Notes: generated from the letters alone by a model not told the origin. A stretch of DNA of 64,000 bases from DATKCT01 sp035513055 (GCA_035513055.1 DATKCT010000149.1:62001-126000), one strand, 5' to 3'. Shown: positions 37,401 through 46,162, numbered from the stretch's first letter. A program made the numbers and translations.

Positions 37401-37912
37401 ATGAGTTTGTAGATCTGACCGCTTTTCTTTCGGAGTTAGGCCGGGAAGGCCCTTTCCGCGTGCCGGCGCGTCCGGTGGTGCGCCGTTGGGAGACGGCGCA
37501 GGGCGGGGACGAGGCGAACGGGGTGGTAAGGCAGCTTGGGGTCAAGGCCTTTGCCCAAGGCGACGGGCGGCTGAGTTGGAAACCGGCCTACAGCACGGTG
37601 GCGGGCAAGCTGCCGCTGGAGGAGCTTGACAAAATTTGGGGATACCAGAACGAGTTTTCCGTACTCCGATTCGCCTTGGAGATCGCCTCCCCAGGAGAAG
37701 TGACGTTGGGGTTTCCCAATCCGGAGGGTCTGCAGTTTTGGGTGGATGGCGTGGAACAGACTGCGGAAAGGAAGCTGGTGTTGACCTTGGAAACGGGCCG
37801 GCGCGAAGTCACCGTGGCGGTGGACCGCGCGGTGCGATCTGAGCCCATGGAAATAGAACTGTTGGAGTCCGGGCCCGAAGGCGGCTCAGCGAGCTTTGTC
37901 GTCGGTCCGTGA
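34472..37912 (+). CDS. PVC-type membrane-bound dehydrogenase with propeller, HEAT repeats and cytochrome c
   Basis: 1,146 residues, translationally coupled to the SGNH gene by ATGA. After a signal peptide, a beta-propeller NHL-like domain (about 60-390) has the repeating DTDGDGKADQRTVF and DTDGDGKADERRVV calcium-loop motifs and DVRMGPDGAIYIADWYNP. HEAT-like helical repeats (about 400-820) with Glu/Ala-rich helices follow. A cytochrome c domain has CAVCHAIGGAGGVLGPDL near 869-886 with the heme motif CxxCH, and a later Met in PVSMMPPG is the probable sixth ligand. The family (TIGR02604/TIGR02603 in naming) occurs widely in Planctomycetota and Verrucomicrobiota; the substrate is unknown. Periplasmic. 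Confidence 0.9.
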   Translation: MNLSRPESMRRVFGSTMAVWLATAGLSWTQRDLREIPDTDPEVERRSFQVAGGMEIELFAAEPLIAKPVQMNWDERGRLWVVSSRLYPQISPGREADDEIVVLEDTDGDGKADQRTVFAEGLLIPTGVMPGDGGAYVANSTEILFLRDTDGDGKADERRVVLSGFGTEDTHHIIHTFRGGPEGMLYFNQSIYIHSHVETPWGVRRLGGGGIWHYRPESERLEVFCKGFVNSWGHVFDRWGQSFATDGAYGEGINYVFPGSIFVSSPDAARILRGLNPGQPKHCGLEILSGRHLPEAWNGSLATNDFRGHRVNRFSLSEAGSGYASKQEEDLIRTTHGAFRPVDVRMGPDGAIYIADWYNPIIQHGEVDFRDPRRDHVHGRIWRLRFQDRPLVKLPDLAQAGAAELLERLRDPEDWTRHFAKRRLRELGKEAVLPALRAWVENLDEPAAEYWGELLEAHWVFEGLNVLDEDVLRKLLTSPDHRVRAAGVRTLYHRHSETGEALGLLGAAVRDAHARVRLEAVNALRQLGTAEAVELAMEALDAEVDENLDFALWLTARSLAEVWIDPYLAGGLDFGGQRDRILFALRAVEDARAVSPLLEEIQQAGQESPEVVEMASVIADYGTPEQLGALYGSAAAQGWPRVLKELERAAAANRPAPSVAAEAVERLLESRDPMMATAAARLAGAWSMEMLRPRLESLVSESQSPALRDAAVEGLAALGGERSRHFFAKLASEAGSWNLRAAAAGGLIRVDVKRGAAAVAAALGEAEEADGVEELLEGVLRKGDAPAALASALEGIRLEQAVAAAALRRVETSGTPGGGLAEALQQAGELQPMAQQVSPEAMAELLEEVRASGDPGRGEWVYRREALQCAVCHAIGGAGGVLGPDLISIGSSAQADYIVEALLDPNRAIKEGYHMTVLHLAGGDVRAGMIVREDPNELVLRDPAGREERLSAGQVLQREITPVSMMPPGLTASLRRDEFVDLTAFLSELGREGPFRVPARPVVRRWETAQGGDEANGVVRQLGVKAFAQGDGRLSWKPAYSTVAGKLPLEELDKIWGYQNEFSVLRFALEIASPGEVTLGFPNPEGLQFWVDGVEQTAERKLVLTLETGRREVTVAVDRAVRSEPMEIELLESGPEGGSASFVVGP

Positions 37913-38175
37913 AGCGCGAGGGTCCGGACCCGAAAACGCAGCGCGGCACATTGCTAATCAGCAATTGGATGCGCGCGGGTCGAGCAGGCGCATCCGCTCG
38001 CGATGCGCGGGGGAAGACACAGTACAGGCCGAGTTAGCAGGTCTTTCCGAGCCCTCGATGAACGCTTCGATGCGGAACTGGCCGCTCACCTTCGGATTGG
38101 AATCAATCGGCGCTTCTCGTTTGTCTCGGTTTCTGCTAATCTATACCTGGCTGGCCTGCCTTACGCCCGCTCATC

Positions 38176-39588
38176 ATGGCTCATCAGTTCCATCCAACGT
38201 CAATTCGAAGGCGCCGCACCCGCCGTGAATTGCTGCGGGCCGGGGCGCTGGGATTGTTCGGACTGTCGACTCCCGACTTGTTGAAGGGCCGGGAGGGAGC
38301 ACTTGTTCCGAGCAATGCATCAGGCTTCGGACGCGCGAAATCCTGCATTGTGCTGTTCATGTGGGGCGGGCCGGCGCATCAGGACACCTGGGATTTGAAA
38401 CCCGATGCTCCGCAGGAAGTGCGCGGGGAGTTCCGCCCCATTTCCACAAATGTCCCGGGCATACAAATCTGCGAACACTTTCCCCTCCTCGCCCGGCGCA
38501 CAGACAAGCTCTGCCTGGTGCGCTCCATGACCCACAACAACGGCGATCACACCGCATCGACGCACTACCTTCTCACAGGCGAACCGCCTCCCCGTGAGAC
38601 CGGGAAGAGGGCCCAATGGCCACACATCGGCGCGGTGCTTTCCGCCGTGGGGCGCGGGCAAGGGCCGCTCCCGCACTTTGTCTCCATGCGCCCGAAACTT
38701 CCGAACGAGGTGCCGCGTTTTGTCGAACAAAGCCAGGGCCAGTTTGCCGGCTGGCTCGGACCGCTGCACGATCCGCTGACCATCGACGCCGACCCCAGCC
38801 TGCCCGGATACAGGATCGGCGAGATGACCTTGCACCCGGAGATTTCGTTAGAACGGCTGGAAGAGCGAGTTCATCTCCTGGCGGATCTCGATCGCCGGTT
38901 GGATGGATTCAGCCCGCACTTTGCCGCACTCGACCAGAACCATCGCCGCGCTTTCGAATTGCTGACTTCGGCGGGGACCCAGCGCGGGGCGTTCAACCTC
39001 AGCGAGGAACCGCTGGCTCTCCGCGAACGGTACGGCCTCAATCCGCACGGGCAATCCGTGTTGCAAGCGCGCCGGCTGGTCGAGCGCGGAGTGTCTCTCG
39101 TTACGGTGTTCTGGCCCAACGACGGCATCAAGAACGTCAGCGTTTATTGGGACACGCACAGCAAGAATTTCATTGATCTCAAGACGCGCTTGATGCCGGT
39201 GGCGGACCAGGCTTTTGCCGCCTTGTTGGATGATCTGCAAGAACGCGGAATGCTGGACGAAACGCTCGTCATCTGGACCGGTGAATTCGGCCGCAATCCT
39301 CGAGTCGGTCAACGGTCCAGCGACGCAGGAGCGGGCGGAGACGGGCGCGACCACTGGGCCGGTTGCTTCACGTCCGTGCTGGCGGGCGGCGGCGTAAAGG
39401 GCGGACATGTTTATGGGCGCAGCGACGCGCAAGCGGCCTTTCCGGTGGAAGATCCCGTCACACCGCGCGACTTGATCGCCACTGTGTATCACCTGCTAGG
39501 AGTTCCGGAGGACCAGGTCCTCACAGATGCTGAAGGCCGGCCGCATTTCGTCCGGCCGGGCAAAGCTGTGACAGACCTAATCGCGTAG
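38176..39588 (+). CDS. DUF1501 protein with Tat signal
   Basis: 470 residues. The start MAHQFHPTSIRRRRTRRELL contains a Tat motif RRELL followed by a hydrophobic region (GALGLFGLSTPDL). Body features: CIVLFMWGGPAHQDTWD, then LVIWTGEFGRNPRVG and GRDHWAGCFTSVLAGGGVKG near the end. The alkaline-phosphatase-like fold with exported location suggests sulfatase- or phosphatase-like chemistry. It follows the cytochrome c protein by 263 bases. No paired DUF1549 gene is next to it; the nearest relatives are elsewhere in the window. Confidence 0.9.
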   Translation: MAHQFHPTSIRRRRTRRELLRAGALGLFGLSTPDLLKGREGALVPSNASGFGRAKSCIVLFMWGGPAHQDTWDLKPDAPQEVRGEFRPISTNVPGIQICEHFPLLARRTDKLCLVRSMTHNNGDHTASTHYLLTGEPPPRETGKRAQWPHIGAVLSAVGRGQGPLPHFVSMRPKLPNEVPRFVEQSQGQFAGWLGPLHDPLTIDADPSLPGYRIGEMTLHPEISLERLEERVHLLADLDRRLDGFSPHFAALDQNHRRAFELLTSAGTQRGAFNLSEEPLALRERYGLNPHGQSVLQARRLVERGVSLVTVFWPNDGIKNVSVYWDTHSKNFIDLKTRLMPVADQAFAALLDDLQERGMLDETLVIWTGEFGRNPRVGQRSSDAGAGGDGRDHWAGCFTSVLAGGGVKGGHVYGRSDAQAAFPVEDPVTPRDLIATVYHLLGVPEDQVLTDAEGRPHFVRPGKAVTDLIA

Positions 39589-39628
39589 CCTCGGCGGACA
39601 GGGATTAGGAGAAAACCGGACTCGCAGA

Positions 39629-40879
39629 TCAGCCTTCGAAGCGCCGGCAGATGATGCTGGCGTTGTGTCCGCCGAATCCGAAGGAGTTGCTCAAAAACGA
39701 GTCCACGCGGGCTTCCCGGGCGGTGTTGGCCACGTAATCGAGGTCGCATTCGGGATCGGGATGATCGAGGTTGATCGTCGGCGGAATGAGGCTGTTGGTC
39801 AGCGCCAAAATACTGGCGGCGGCCTCGACGCCGCCGGCCGCTCCGAGGAGGTGGCCGGTCATGGATTTGGTGGAACTCACCAGAAGACCATTGCGCGCGT
39901 AGGTTCCAAAGGTGCGTTTGATGGCGTTGGTTTCGCAGCGGTCTCCGAGGGGCGTGGAGGTGCCGTGAGCGTTGACGTAGCCGATCGCGCTGGGATCGAG
40001 CTTGGCGTGACGCAGCGCCATTTCCATACACGCGCAAGCGCCGTTGCCGTCGGGGTGAGGCGAAGTCAAATGATAGGCGTCGGCGGAAAGCCCGTAGCCG
40101 GCGAACTCGCAATAGATCCGCGCTCCCCGCCGCAAGGCCTGCTCGAGTTCTTCCAACACGAGGATCCCGGCCCCTTCGCCCATAACAAAACCATCGCGAT
40201 CGCGGTCAAAGGGGCGGGAGGCCTTTTCCGGTTCGTCATTGCGCGTGCTGAGCGCTCGCATGGAACTGAACCCGGCTAAAGAAATGGGGGCGACAGAGGC
40301 TTCGGCTCCGCCGGCGATGATGAGGTCGGCGTCTCCGGCCCGGATCGTGCGCCAGGCTTCGCCAAGATTGTGGTTGGAACTGGCGCAGGCGGTGACGATG
40401 CAGAAGTTCGGGCCCTGGATTCCGTATTCCATCGAGACGATCCCGCTGGCGATGTTCCCGATCATCATGGGAATAATGAAGGGCGATACTTTGGCGGGAC
40501 CGCGGGCGAGGAGGACGGCTTCCTGCGCTTCGAGGGTTTGAATCCCGCCGATACCGGTCCCGATCATGACGCCGCTTCGGGCCGGATCCAGCTTGGAGAA
40601 ATCCACTCCCGAATCTCGGACCGCCATTTTCGCGGCGCCACAGGCGAGAACAGTGAAGCGGTCATTGCGCCGGACTTCCTTGGGATTGTTGAAAAACGGC
40701 GCAGGATCGAAGTCGGGCACGTGACCGGCGATCCGGCAGGGGTAAGCGGACACGTCGAACTGAGTGATCGGACGAATACCGCTTTTGCCCGCGACCAGAT
40801 TGTTCCAGAAAGTCTCGAGATCGTTGCCGATCGGAGACATGACCCCAAGGCCGGTGACAACAACGCGTCGATTGCTCAT
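39629..40879 (-). CDS. fabF: Beta-ketoacyl-ACP synthase II
   Basis: 416 residues from the ATG at 40879; the longer upstream frame is not conserved-looking. The family start RRVVVTGLGVMSPIGND, active-site Cys in VTACASSNHNLGEAW, HGTSTPLGD and the His of KSMTGHLLGAAGG (Cys-His-His triad) are all present. It elongates fatty acids by condensing acyl-ACP with malonyl-ACP in the cytoplasm. It lies apart from the plsX-fabH operon and is convergent with the DUF1501 gene. Confidence 0.95.
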   Translation of the reverse strand: MSNRRVVVTGLGVMSPIGNDLETFWNNLVAGKSGIRPITQFDVSAYPCRIAGHVPDFDPAPFFNNPKEVRRNDRFTVLACGAAKMAVRDSGVDFSKLDPARSGVMIGTGIGGIQTLEAQEAVLLARGPAKVSPFIIPMMIGNIASGIVSMEYGIQGPNFCIVTACASSNHNLGEAWRTIRAGDADLIIAGGAEASVAPISLAGFSSMRALSTRNDEPEKASRPFDRDRDGFVMGEGAGILVLEELEQALRRGARIYCEFAGYGLSADAYHLTSPHPDGNGACACMEMALRHAKLDPSAIGYVNAHGTSTPLGDRCETNAIKRTFGTYARNGLLVSSTKSMTGHLLGAAGGVEAAASILALTNSLIPPTINLDHPDPECDLDYVANTAREARVDSFLSNSFGFGGHNASIICRRFEG

Positions 40880-40965
40880 GGTGTTTGCTGCGGGGTCCAG
40901 CCGAGGGCGGGGCGGAGCATACAAGCCGAGTTCAAATTGGCGCGCAACGAGAAAAGTGATGCAAT

Positions 40966-41202
40966 TCAGGCGGGAAAACGTCCCGCTTCGTTGAGCCGGC
41001 CGCAAGTGGGACATTCCGTTAGGCTGCTAGGAGCCAGCGCGGGGTGCGTTGTCCCGCAAAGAGGACAGACGGCGATCCGCCGGGCGCGGCGGCGGCGGCG
41101 AAACCAGGCCCTGGCACGAGGAGCGAGGCCGAGAATCGCTATCACGGAGAACACGAGCGCGAGGTAGAACTCGACGATCTGGGAGAGACTGACCTGGAAC
41201 AA
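40966..41202 (-). CDS. Small membrane protein with C-terminal zinc ribbon
   Basis: 78 residues. A single membrane helix (about 10-26, FYLALVFSVIAILGLAP) leads to an Arg-rich stop-transfer segment RARAWFRRRRRARR. Two Cys pairs follow, VCPLCGTTH and ECPTCGRLN, a zinc-ribbon pattern on the cytoplasmic side. It starts 27 bases after the TonB-like stop and so belongs to that operon, with FabF 86 bases further. Role unknown; the zinc ribbon suggests a nucleic-acid or protein contact. Confidence 0.6.
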   Translation of the reverse strand: MFQVSLSQIVEFYLALVFSVIAILGLAPRARAWFRRRRRARRIAVCPLCGTTHPALAPSSLTECPTCGRLNEAGRFPA

Positions 41203-41229
41203 GGCCGGAGTGGCAGGTTGGAGGCGAGG

Positions 41230-41976
41230 TTACCAGGAAAGCCGGACCCAGCCCCAGCTCAATTCGGGGCCCTCGGGATCGGGAGAGAAGCGAATCGTTT
41301 GGACGTCCGGCGCAAACCCGGCGCCCGCGCCTTCCCAGGGAAACGCAAAAAGGACGCGGCCGCTCCTGTCGACGGCGACCCGGAAAGTGGCTGGAGGAGT
41401 AAGACCGAGCGGATTCCCCGGGCGCTCGCGGACGGGGCGCTCGAGAATTCTCCGGCCAGTCAGTTCGCCGGAGACACGAAGCCGGGGGAAGGATGGGTCC
41501 TCCGCCGGGAGCGGCGCGGGTCCGGGATCGCCGGGTGGCGGGGGGGGGAGCACGGGCTCTCGACCGGCATAGGGAAGCTGGAGGGCGAGCGGATTAGGGG
41601 GCTCTTCGTAGGGAAGGAGGCGCAATCTGGACCCGGCGTTGCCTGGCTGAAACTCGAGGGCTCCAGCGGTTTCCAATAGTTCCCGCATATCGACTGCCGG
41701 ATTCTCCAAACTCGAGGCGTAGACGGAGGCATAGTCGTCGAGACTGCGCAGGAAGCTCTGCCCCGCTGGGTCCCTGGGAACGATCATGGATATCCGGTGT
41801 GCTGGAGGAATCTGTCCGGAGGGCGCACCCGGTCCGGTTTGGAACACATAGAAAAAGGAGGCATGGAGAACCACCGTGGCGAAGGCGGCGGCCCATAGGA
41901 GTGGTGCGCGGCCTCGGGCGGGCTTCCAGGGGAAGAGAAAGGCCGGAGCGGTTCCGGGGCCCGGTGAGCGTTTCAT
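41230..41976 (-). CDS. TonB-like energy-transducer candidate
   Basis: 248 residues from the ATG at 41976. The N-terminal cytoplasmic part is followed by one membrane helix (about 25-44, AAAFATVVLHASFFYVF). A Pro-rich segment (VLPPPPPGDPGPAPLP) follows, and the C-terminal domain ends with AVDRSGRVLFAFPWEG and GWVRLSW. The operon order ExbB, ExbD, then this protein identifies it as the energy transducer by context. It lacks a recognisable TonB C-terminal domain signature, so assignment rests on context and architecture. Periplasmic, anchored. Confidence 0.55.
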   Translation of the reverse strand: MKRSPGPGTAPAFLFPWKPARGRAPLLWAAAFATVVLHASFFYVFQTGPGAPSGQIPPAHRISMIVPRDPAGQSFLRSLDDYASVYASSLENPAVDMRELLETAGALEFQPGNAGSRLRLLPYEEPPNPLALQLPYAGREPVLPPPPPGDPGPAPLPAEDPSFPRLRVSGELTGRRILERPVRERPGNPLGLTPPATFRVAVDRSGRVLFAFPWEGAGAGFAPDVQTIRFSPDPEGPELSWGWVRLSW

Positions 41977-41989
41977 CGATTCGACCGGC

Positions 41990-42430
41990 TCAAGACGGGG
42001 GATGCTCCGGGCGAGTGGCAAACACGAGCCGGTGGCCTCCGGCAAGCACAGCCTCGGAGACCGCCATGACCGTCGCGATGGGCACAGCTTGGTCGGCACG
42101 CAGCAAATAGGTAATCGACCCGCCTCCAGTTGGGGATGCCGCCGCGAACGCCGCTTCCGCGGGGGAAACACGGCGCCGGAGCGCCTCGAGTGTGATCCGC
42201 TCCTGATCGAGGAATATCTGAGGGGAAGAGGAACCGGAGATGGTGATGATGTGGGCCCGGCCGAGCGCGGGCATGGCCGAACGGGTCACGGGAAGCTCGA
42301 TGGCGACCCCGGACTGTTCCACGAAACGCGACCCGATGAGAAGGAAGACGGACAAGACGAGAATGGCGTCGAGGACCGGAGCGAGAAAGAGCAGGCCGTG
42401 CGGCTGGGGCAGGGAAGACTCCAGTTTCAT
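41990..42430 (-). CDS. ExbD/TolR family biopolymer transport protein
   Basis: 146 residues. A short cytoplasmic N-terminus, one membrane helix with the conserved Asp (APVLDAILVLSVFLLIGSRF near 17-36), and a periplasmic C-terminal domain (ITISGSSSPQIFLDQERIT). With ExbB and the transducer this forms the proton-driven inner-membrane motor. It follows ExbB by 38 bases and precedes the transducer by 13 bases. Confidence 0.88.
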   Translation of the reverse strand: MKLESSLPQPHGLLFLAPVLDAILVLSVFLLIGSRFVEQSGVAIELPVTRSAMPALGRAHIITISGSSSPQIFLDQERITLEALRRRVSPAEAAFAAASPTGGGSITYLLRADQAVPIATVMAVSEAVLAGGHRLVFATRPEHPPS

Positions 42431-42468
42431 GGATGGAGACCGCGGAGCCAGGTCGGCAAAGAAAGCTC

Positions 42469-43143
42469 TCAGCGGGGCGGGGCCGTGGAGCCCTCGGACT
42501 CGAGGCGCGGCCTGAACTCAACGATATCGGTGCGCGCATCGCTGTCGCCCAGGAGGTGGATGATCTCGATGGCGGCGCGTTCGATGGAGTGCAGGATCGA
42601 GCGGGAGCGGGCGCTGAGGAAGGTGTAGACAAGGTAGGCCGGGACGGCCACGGCGATCCCGCCTGCGGAAGTGAGCAGGCTGGTGTAGATCCCTTCGGCG
42701 AGGGAGGCCGAGGTGGAGAAGCCGCTGGCGGTTTGGAGTTCGTCGAAGGTGTCGAGCAGTCCGAGCAAGGTGCCCAGCAGTCCAATGAGAGGACTGAGGT
42801 AGGCAATTCCCAAAAGAATTCCAAGGGAACGCTCGAGAGCGGGCACTTCGAGCTGGCCGGCTTCCCGCGCGATCTCCCGCAACTCGCTTCGCGGAAGGCG
42901 GTGCCGGGACAGGATCGTTTGAAGCACGCGGGCTACCGGGCCGGGGGTCAGGGAGCAATGCTGAAGGGCCTCGGCGTAGTTGCGTTGACGAAGGAGATTG
43001 GCAAGACCCTCCAGGAACGGTCCGAGATCGAGGGAAGCTCGCCGGAAAAACAGCAGACGTTCGACAAAAATGCCGCCGGTCAGGAGGCTCAGGCCCAGCA
43101 GCAACCACATCAGGTTTCCGCCCTTGTCGATGAGGTCGAACAT
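42469..43143 (-). CDS. ExbB/TolQ/MotA family proton channel protein
   Basis: 224 residues with three membrane helices (about 8-27, 100-126 and 148-170). The central motif SPLIGLLGTLLGLLDTF and the last helix LTSAGGIAVAVPAYLVYTF are the channel-lining segments of the family. The motor uses the proton gradient to drive TonB-dependent outer-membrane uptake or similar work. First gene of the exbB-exbD-tonB-like operon; its promoter should lie in 43144-43350. Confidence 0.92.
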   Translation of the reverse strand: MFDLIDKGGNLMWLLLGLSLLTGGIFVERLLFFRRASLDLGPFLEGLANLLRQRNYAEALQHCSLTPGPVARVLQTILSRHRLPRSELREIAREAGQLEVPALERSLGILLGIAYLSPLIGLLGTLLGLLDTFDELQTASGFSTSASLAEGIYTSLLTSAGGIAVAVPAYLVYTFLSARSRSILHSIERAAIEIIHLLGDSDARTDIVEFRPRLESEGSTAPPR

Positions 43144-43338
43144 AGTGCGTAAGACGGCGGCGCCTGGCGAGATCCCGGATTGGATCCCCTGGGAACCGGA
43201 TTACCCAGGCCTCCGCGCTTGCCGGTGAGAATAGAAGGCGCCTTTCCCGGAGGCAAAGAAAAACTCCGGGAAGAGCGGCGAGAGGAGTTTTGGGCTTTTC
43301 TCCAGGAGCGGATGGGTTACCGGTGCAAATCGGAGTGC

Positions 43339-43344
43339 GGAGGA
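43339..43344 (+). promoter_or_regulatory. Strong Shine-Dalgarno site of the DUF177 gene
   Basis: GGAGGA lies 6 bases before the ATG at 43351. It fixes the start of the DUF177 gene at 43351 rather than the in-frame upstream ATG at 43180. Confidence 0.75.
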
Positions 43345-43350
43345 CAGGTC

Positions 43351-43845
43351 ATGAGTGGAACGGGTCCGTCATCGGTTTTGATTGTGAATGCCGGGGAACT
43401 TCCCCGCGAAGGACGGCGTCTGCATGGGGAGATCGACCGGGAAGTTTTCGATCTGCCCGACCGCCTCGCACTTCCGGCGTCGGGCATTCGGTACGATTTG
43501 CTCGCCTTGCGGATTGGGGAGGAGGTGCTCGTGCGAGGCTCGATCGAGGCGGATTTCGACCTCCAATGTGTGGTGACTTTGGACTATTTTCCCCACCGCG
43601 TCAGGCTCGATCCCTATGTGGAAGCTTTCGAACTGGGCCCCGACGAACGCGTAGACTTGACGGGAAGGTTGCGAGAAGATATTCTCCTCGCCCTTCCGGC
43701 GTATCCGCGCAGGGAGGGAGCGGAGAGCTTGCTGGAAACGGAAAGACGGCAACAGGGCGGCGAAAACCGTGACGCACCTGGCGCCAGTCCGGTCTGGGAT
43801 GTTCTCGACGCGTTGGATTCCGGAGAACAATCTGAGACTCGCTGA
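43351..43845 (+). CDS. DUF177 (YceD-like) protein
   Basis: 164 residues. Typical DUF177 features: an N-terminal strand set, GEEVLVRGSIEADFDLQCVVTL in the middle with one Cys, DLTGRLREDILLALP and an acidic C-terminus. DUF177 genes precede rpmF (ribosomal L32) in most bacteria, as here 3 bases on, and the protein (YceD) has been linked to rRNA metabolism. Cytoplasmic. Confidence is high because order and sequence agree. Confidence 0.88.
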   Translation: MSGTGPSSVLIVNAGELPREGRRLHGEIDREVFDLPDRLALPASGIRYDLLALRIGEEVLVRGSIEADFDLQCVVTLDYFPHRVRLDPYVEAFELGPDERVDLTGRLREDILLALPAYPRREGAESLLETERRQQGGENRDAPGASPVWDVLDALDSGEQSETR

Positions 43846-43848
43846 GCT

Positions 43849-44031
43849 ATGGCCGTACCCAAAAGACGAACTTCCAAGATGAAAAGTCGCCACCGTCGCG
43901 CGGCGAACCGCTGGTCGCCGCCGGCGATGAAGCATTGCCCGGAGTGCCATGCGGCGGTCCTTTCGCACATCGTCTGCCCGCACTGCGGCTTTTATCGCGG
44001 CAGGCAGGTCTTGTCCGTCGAACGGGACTGA
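43849..44031 (+). CDS. rpmF: 50S ribosomal protein L32, zinc-ribbon type
   Basis: 60 residues. The start MAVPKRRTSKMKSRHRRAAN is diagnostic of L32, with Zn pairs CPEC and CPHC (about 30-33 and 43-46). It is a structural part of the large ribosomal subunit. The retained Cys pairs mark the zinc-containing C+ form. Three bases separate it from the DUF177 stop. Confidence 0.97.
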   Translation: MAVPKRRTSKMKSRHRRAANRWSPPAMKHCPECHAAVLSHIVCPHCGFYRGRQVLSVERD

Positions 44032-44111
44032 CCGGGGATTTCGTGACGATTTCGGGTCCGGTCGCCAATGCGGCCGGAGAGCCCGATAGGTGAATTGAGC
44101 CTTTGGCGCGA

Positions 44112-45122
44112 ATGAGAATCGCCGTGGATGCCATGGGCGGCGATAACGCGCCCGGCTGCGTGATCGAGGGTGTCCGGCTGGCCCTGGATTCCGTCGGCGG
44201 CCTCGAGCGAATCTATCTTGCCGGAGACGAGCCGCGGCTGCGAGCAGCGGTGCAGGACGCCGGTTTAACCGCGGACCGCGTCGAGATCGTCCACGCTCCC
44301 GAGGTGGTGGAGATGGGTGAGCCGCCGGCCTCGGCGGTGCGCCGCAAGAAGCGATCCTCGATCGCGGTGAGCGTTGACTTGGTCAAACAAGGAATCTGCC
44401 AAGCGGTGGTCAGTGCGGGCAACACCGGAGCAGCCGTCGCCGCGACAACGATCAAACTGCGCCTCCTTCCGGGGATTGACCGGCCTGGCATCGCCTCGCC
44501 CATTCCCAACGACCACGGAATGTGCAGCCTCATCGACGCCGGAGCGAATCCCGACCCCAAACCGCATCATCTCTTGGCCTACGGGGTGATGGGCGCCGTC
44601 TATGCCCGGCATGTGCTCGGCGTCGCCAATCCGCGGATCGGCCTGATGTCGTTGGGCGAAGAGGACTCCAAAGGCACCGATTTCACCAAAGAAGTCTTCC
44701 GGCTCCTGCGCACCAGTGGGCTCAACTTCGTCGGAAACGTCGAAGGACACGATTTGTTCGAAAGTCCGTTGGACGTGGTGTTGTGCGACGGCTTCATCGG
44801 AAACGTGGTCCTCAAGAGCTGCGAGGCGACCGCCCACGCCATGTTCAAGTGGCTGAAACAGGAACTGACCAAAACACCGGTCCGCCACTTTGGAGCCTTC
44901 CTCGCCCGCAATGCCTTTGCCGGGGTCAAAGAACGCGTGAACTATGAAAACTACGGCGGCAGCCCGCTCCTCGGAGTCAACGGCATTTGCATCATCGGTC
45001 ACGGTTCCAGTTCGGCGAAAGCGATTCAGAACGCCGTGCGGGTGGCTGCCGAGGCCATCGCCCACGAGGTCAATCCACACATTGTCGAAGAGTTGCAACG
45101 GCTCGGCGCGACCCATGCCTAA
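44112..45122 (+). CDS. plsX: Phosphate acyltransferase
   Basis: 336 residues from the ATG at 44112 (a TTG at 44103 could add three residues). The start MRIAVDAMGGDNAP is diagnostic of PlsX, and SAGNTGA and ALLGVNG-like segments (SPLLGVNGICIIGHGSS) are typical. It makes acyl-phosphate from acyl-ACP for phospholipid synthesis, at the membrane surface. Its end overlaps fabH by 8 bases, so both are co-translated. Confidence 0.95.
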   Translation: MRIAVDAMGGDNAPGCVIEGVRLALDSVGGLERIYLAGDEPRLRAAVQDAGLTADRVEIVHAPEVVEMGEPPASAVRRKKRSSIAVSVDLVKQGICQAVVSAGNTGAAVAATTIKLRLLPGIDRPGIASPIPNDHGMCSLIDAGANPDPKPHHLLAYGVMGAVYARHVLGVANPRIGLMSLGEEDSKGTDFTKEVFRLLRTSGLNFVGNVEGHDLFESPLDVVLCDGFIGNVVLKSCEATAHAMFKWLKQELTKTPVRHFGAFLARNAFAGVKERVNYENYGGSPLLGVNGICIIGHGSSSAKAIQNAVRVAAEAIAHEVNPHIVEELQRLGATHA

Positions 45123-46128
45123 GATCAGCAACAACCCCCATTTAGAAACGGTGGTGATCGCCGGCACCGGCAGTTATGTGCCGGACCGGATCTTGACCAA
45201 CGACGATCTGGCGCGGATGGTCGATACCTCGGATGAATGGATCCAGTCACGCACCGGAATCCGGGAGCGGCGCATCGCGGCGGACAACCAGGCCACCAGC
45301 GACCTGGCCACCCGGGCCGCGGAGCGCGCCCTCGAGCAGGCGGGCGTCCGGCCCGAAGAACTCGGCCTGCTGATCGTCGCCACCGTTTCCCCCGACACGT
45401 TCTTTCCGGCGACCGCCTGTTACGTGCAGAAAAACCTCGGGGCGACAAACGCGGTTTGTTTCGACGTCTCGGCCGCCTGTTCCGGATTCCTTTACGCGCT
45501 CAACATCGCCCGCCAATTCATCAGCACGGAATCTTGCGAAGCGGCATTGATTGTCGGAGCCGAAAAGCTCAGCAGTATCGTGAATTGGAGCGACCGAAAC
45601 ACTTGCGTTCTCTTCGGGGATGGAGCCGGCGCGGCGGTGCTCAAGCGGGCAGCCTCCGGATCCGGACATGGCGTCCTCTCCTCGTGCATGGGCAGCGACG
45701 GAACTCAGACCGATATTTTGGTCGTGCCAGGAGGAGGTTCGGCCTGCCCCATCACGCCCGAGAACGCGGCGTTGAGGCTCAATACGATCCGCATGGCCGG
45801 CCGCGAAGTTTACAAATACGCAGTCACGGCCATGCGCCGGGCCTGCGAACAAGTCATGGCCGACGCCGGACTCACCGCTGAGCAGATCGACATGGTCATC
45901 CCGCATCAGGCCAACATCCGGATCATCGAAGCCATCACCGAGCGCCTGGGCGTTCCGCCGGAGAGAACTTTTGTGAATCTGGATCGCTACGGAAACACCT
46001 CCGCCGCGGCTGTGGCGATCGCGCTGGACGAGGCCAACCGCACGGGGGCGATCCGGCGAGGCGATCATGTCCTGCTGGTGGCGTTTGGAGCTGGATTGAC
46101 TTGGGCCGGAGCGGTGATCCGGTGGTGA
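45115..46128 (+). CDS. fabH: Beta-ketoacyl-ACP synthase III
   Basis: 337 residues from the ATG at 45115. The Cys-His-Asn triad is visible: Cys122 in DVSAACSGFLYAL, His in MVIPHQANIRI and Asn in RYGNTSAAAV. The protein starts fatty acid synthesis by joining acetyl-CoA to malonyl-ACP. It lies between plsX and tatD as in many rpmF-plsX-fabH clusters. Cytoplasmic. Confidence 0.95.
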   Translation: MPKISNNPHLETVVIAGTGSYVPDRILTNDDLARMVDTSDEWIQSRTGIRERRIAADNQATSDLATRAAERALEQAGVRPEELGLLIVATVSPDTFFPATACYVQKNLGATNAVCFDVSAACSGFLYALNIARQFISTESCEAALIVGAEKLSSIVNWSDRNTCVLFGDGAGAAVLKRAASGSGHGVLSSCMGSDGTQTDILVVPGGGSACPITPENAALRLNTIRMAGREVYKYAVTAMRRACEQVMADAGLTAEQIDMVIPHQANIRIIEAITERLGVPPERTFVNLDRYGNTSAAAVAIALDEANRTGAIRRGDHVLLVAFGAGLTWAGAVIRW

Positions 46129-46162
46129 GCATCTGCGCTGCGAATAGATTGCTGTCAGGAAC

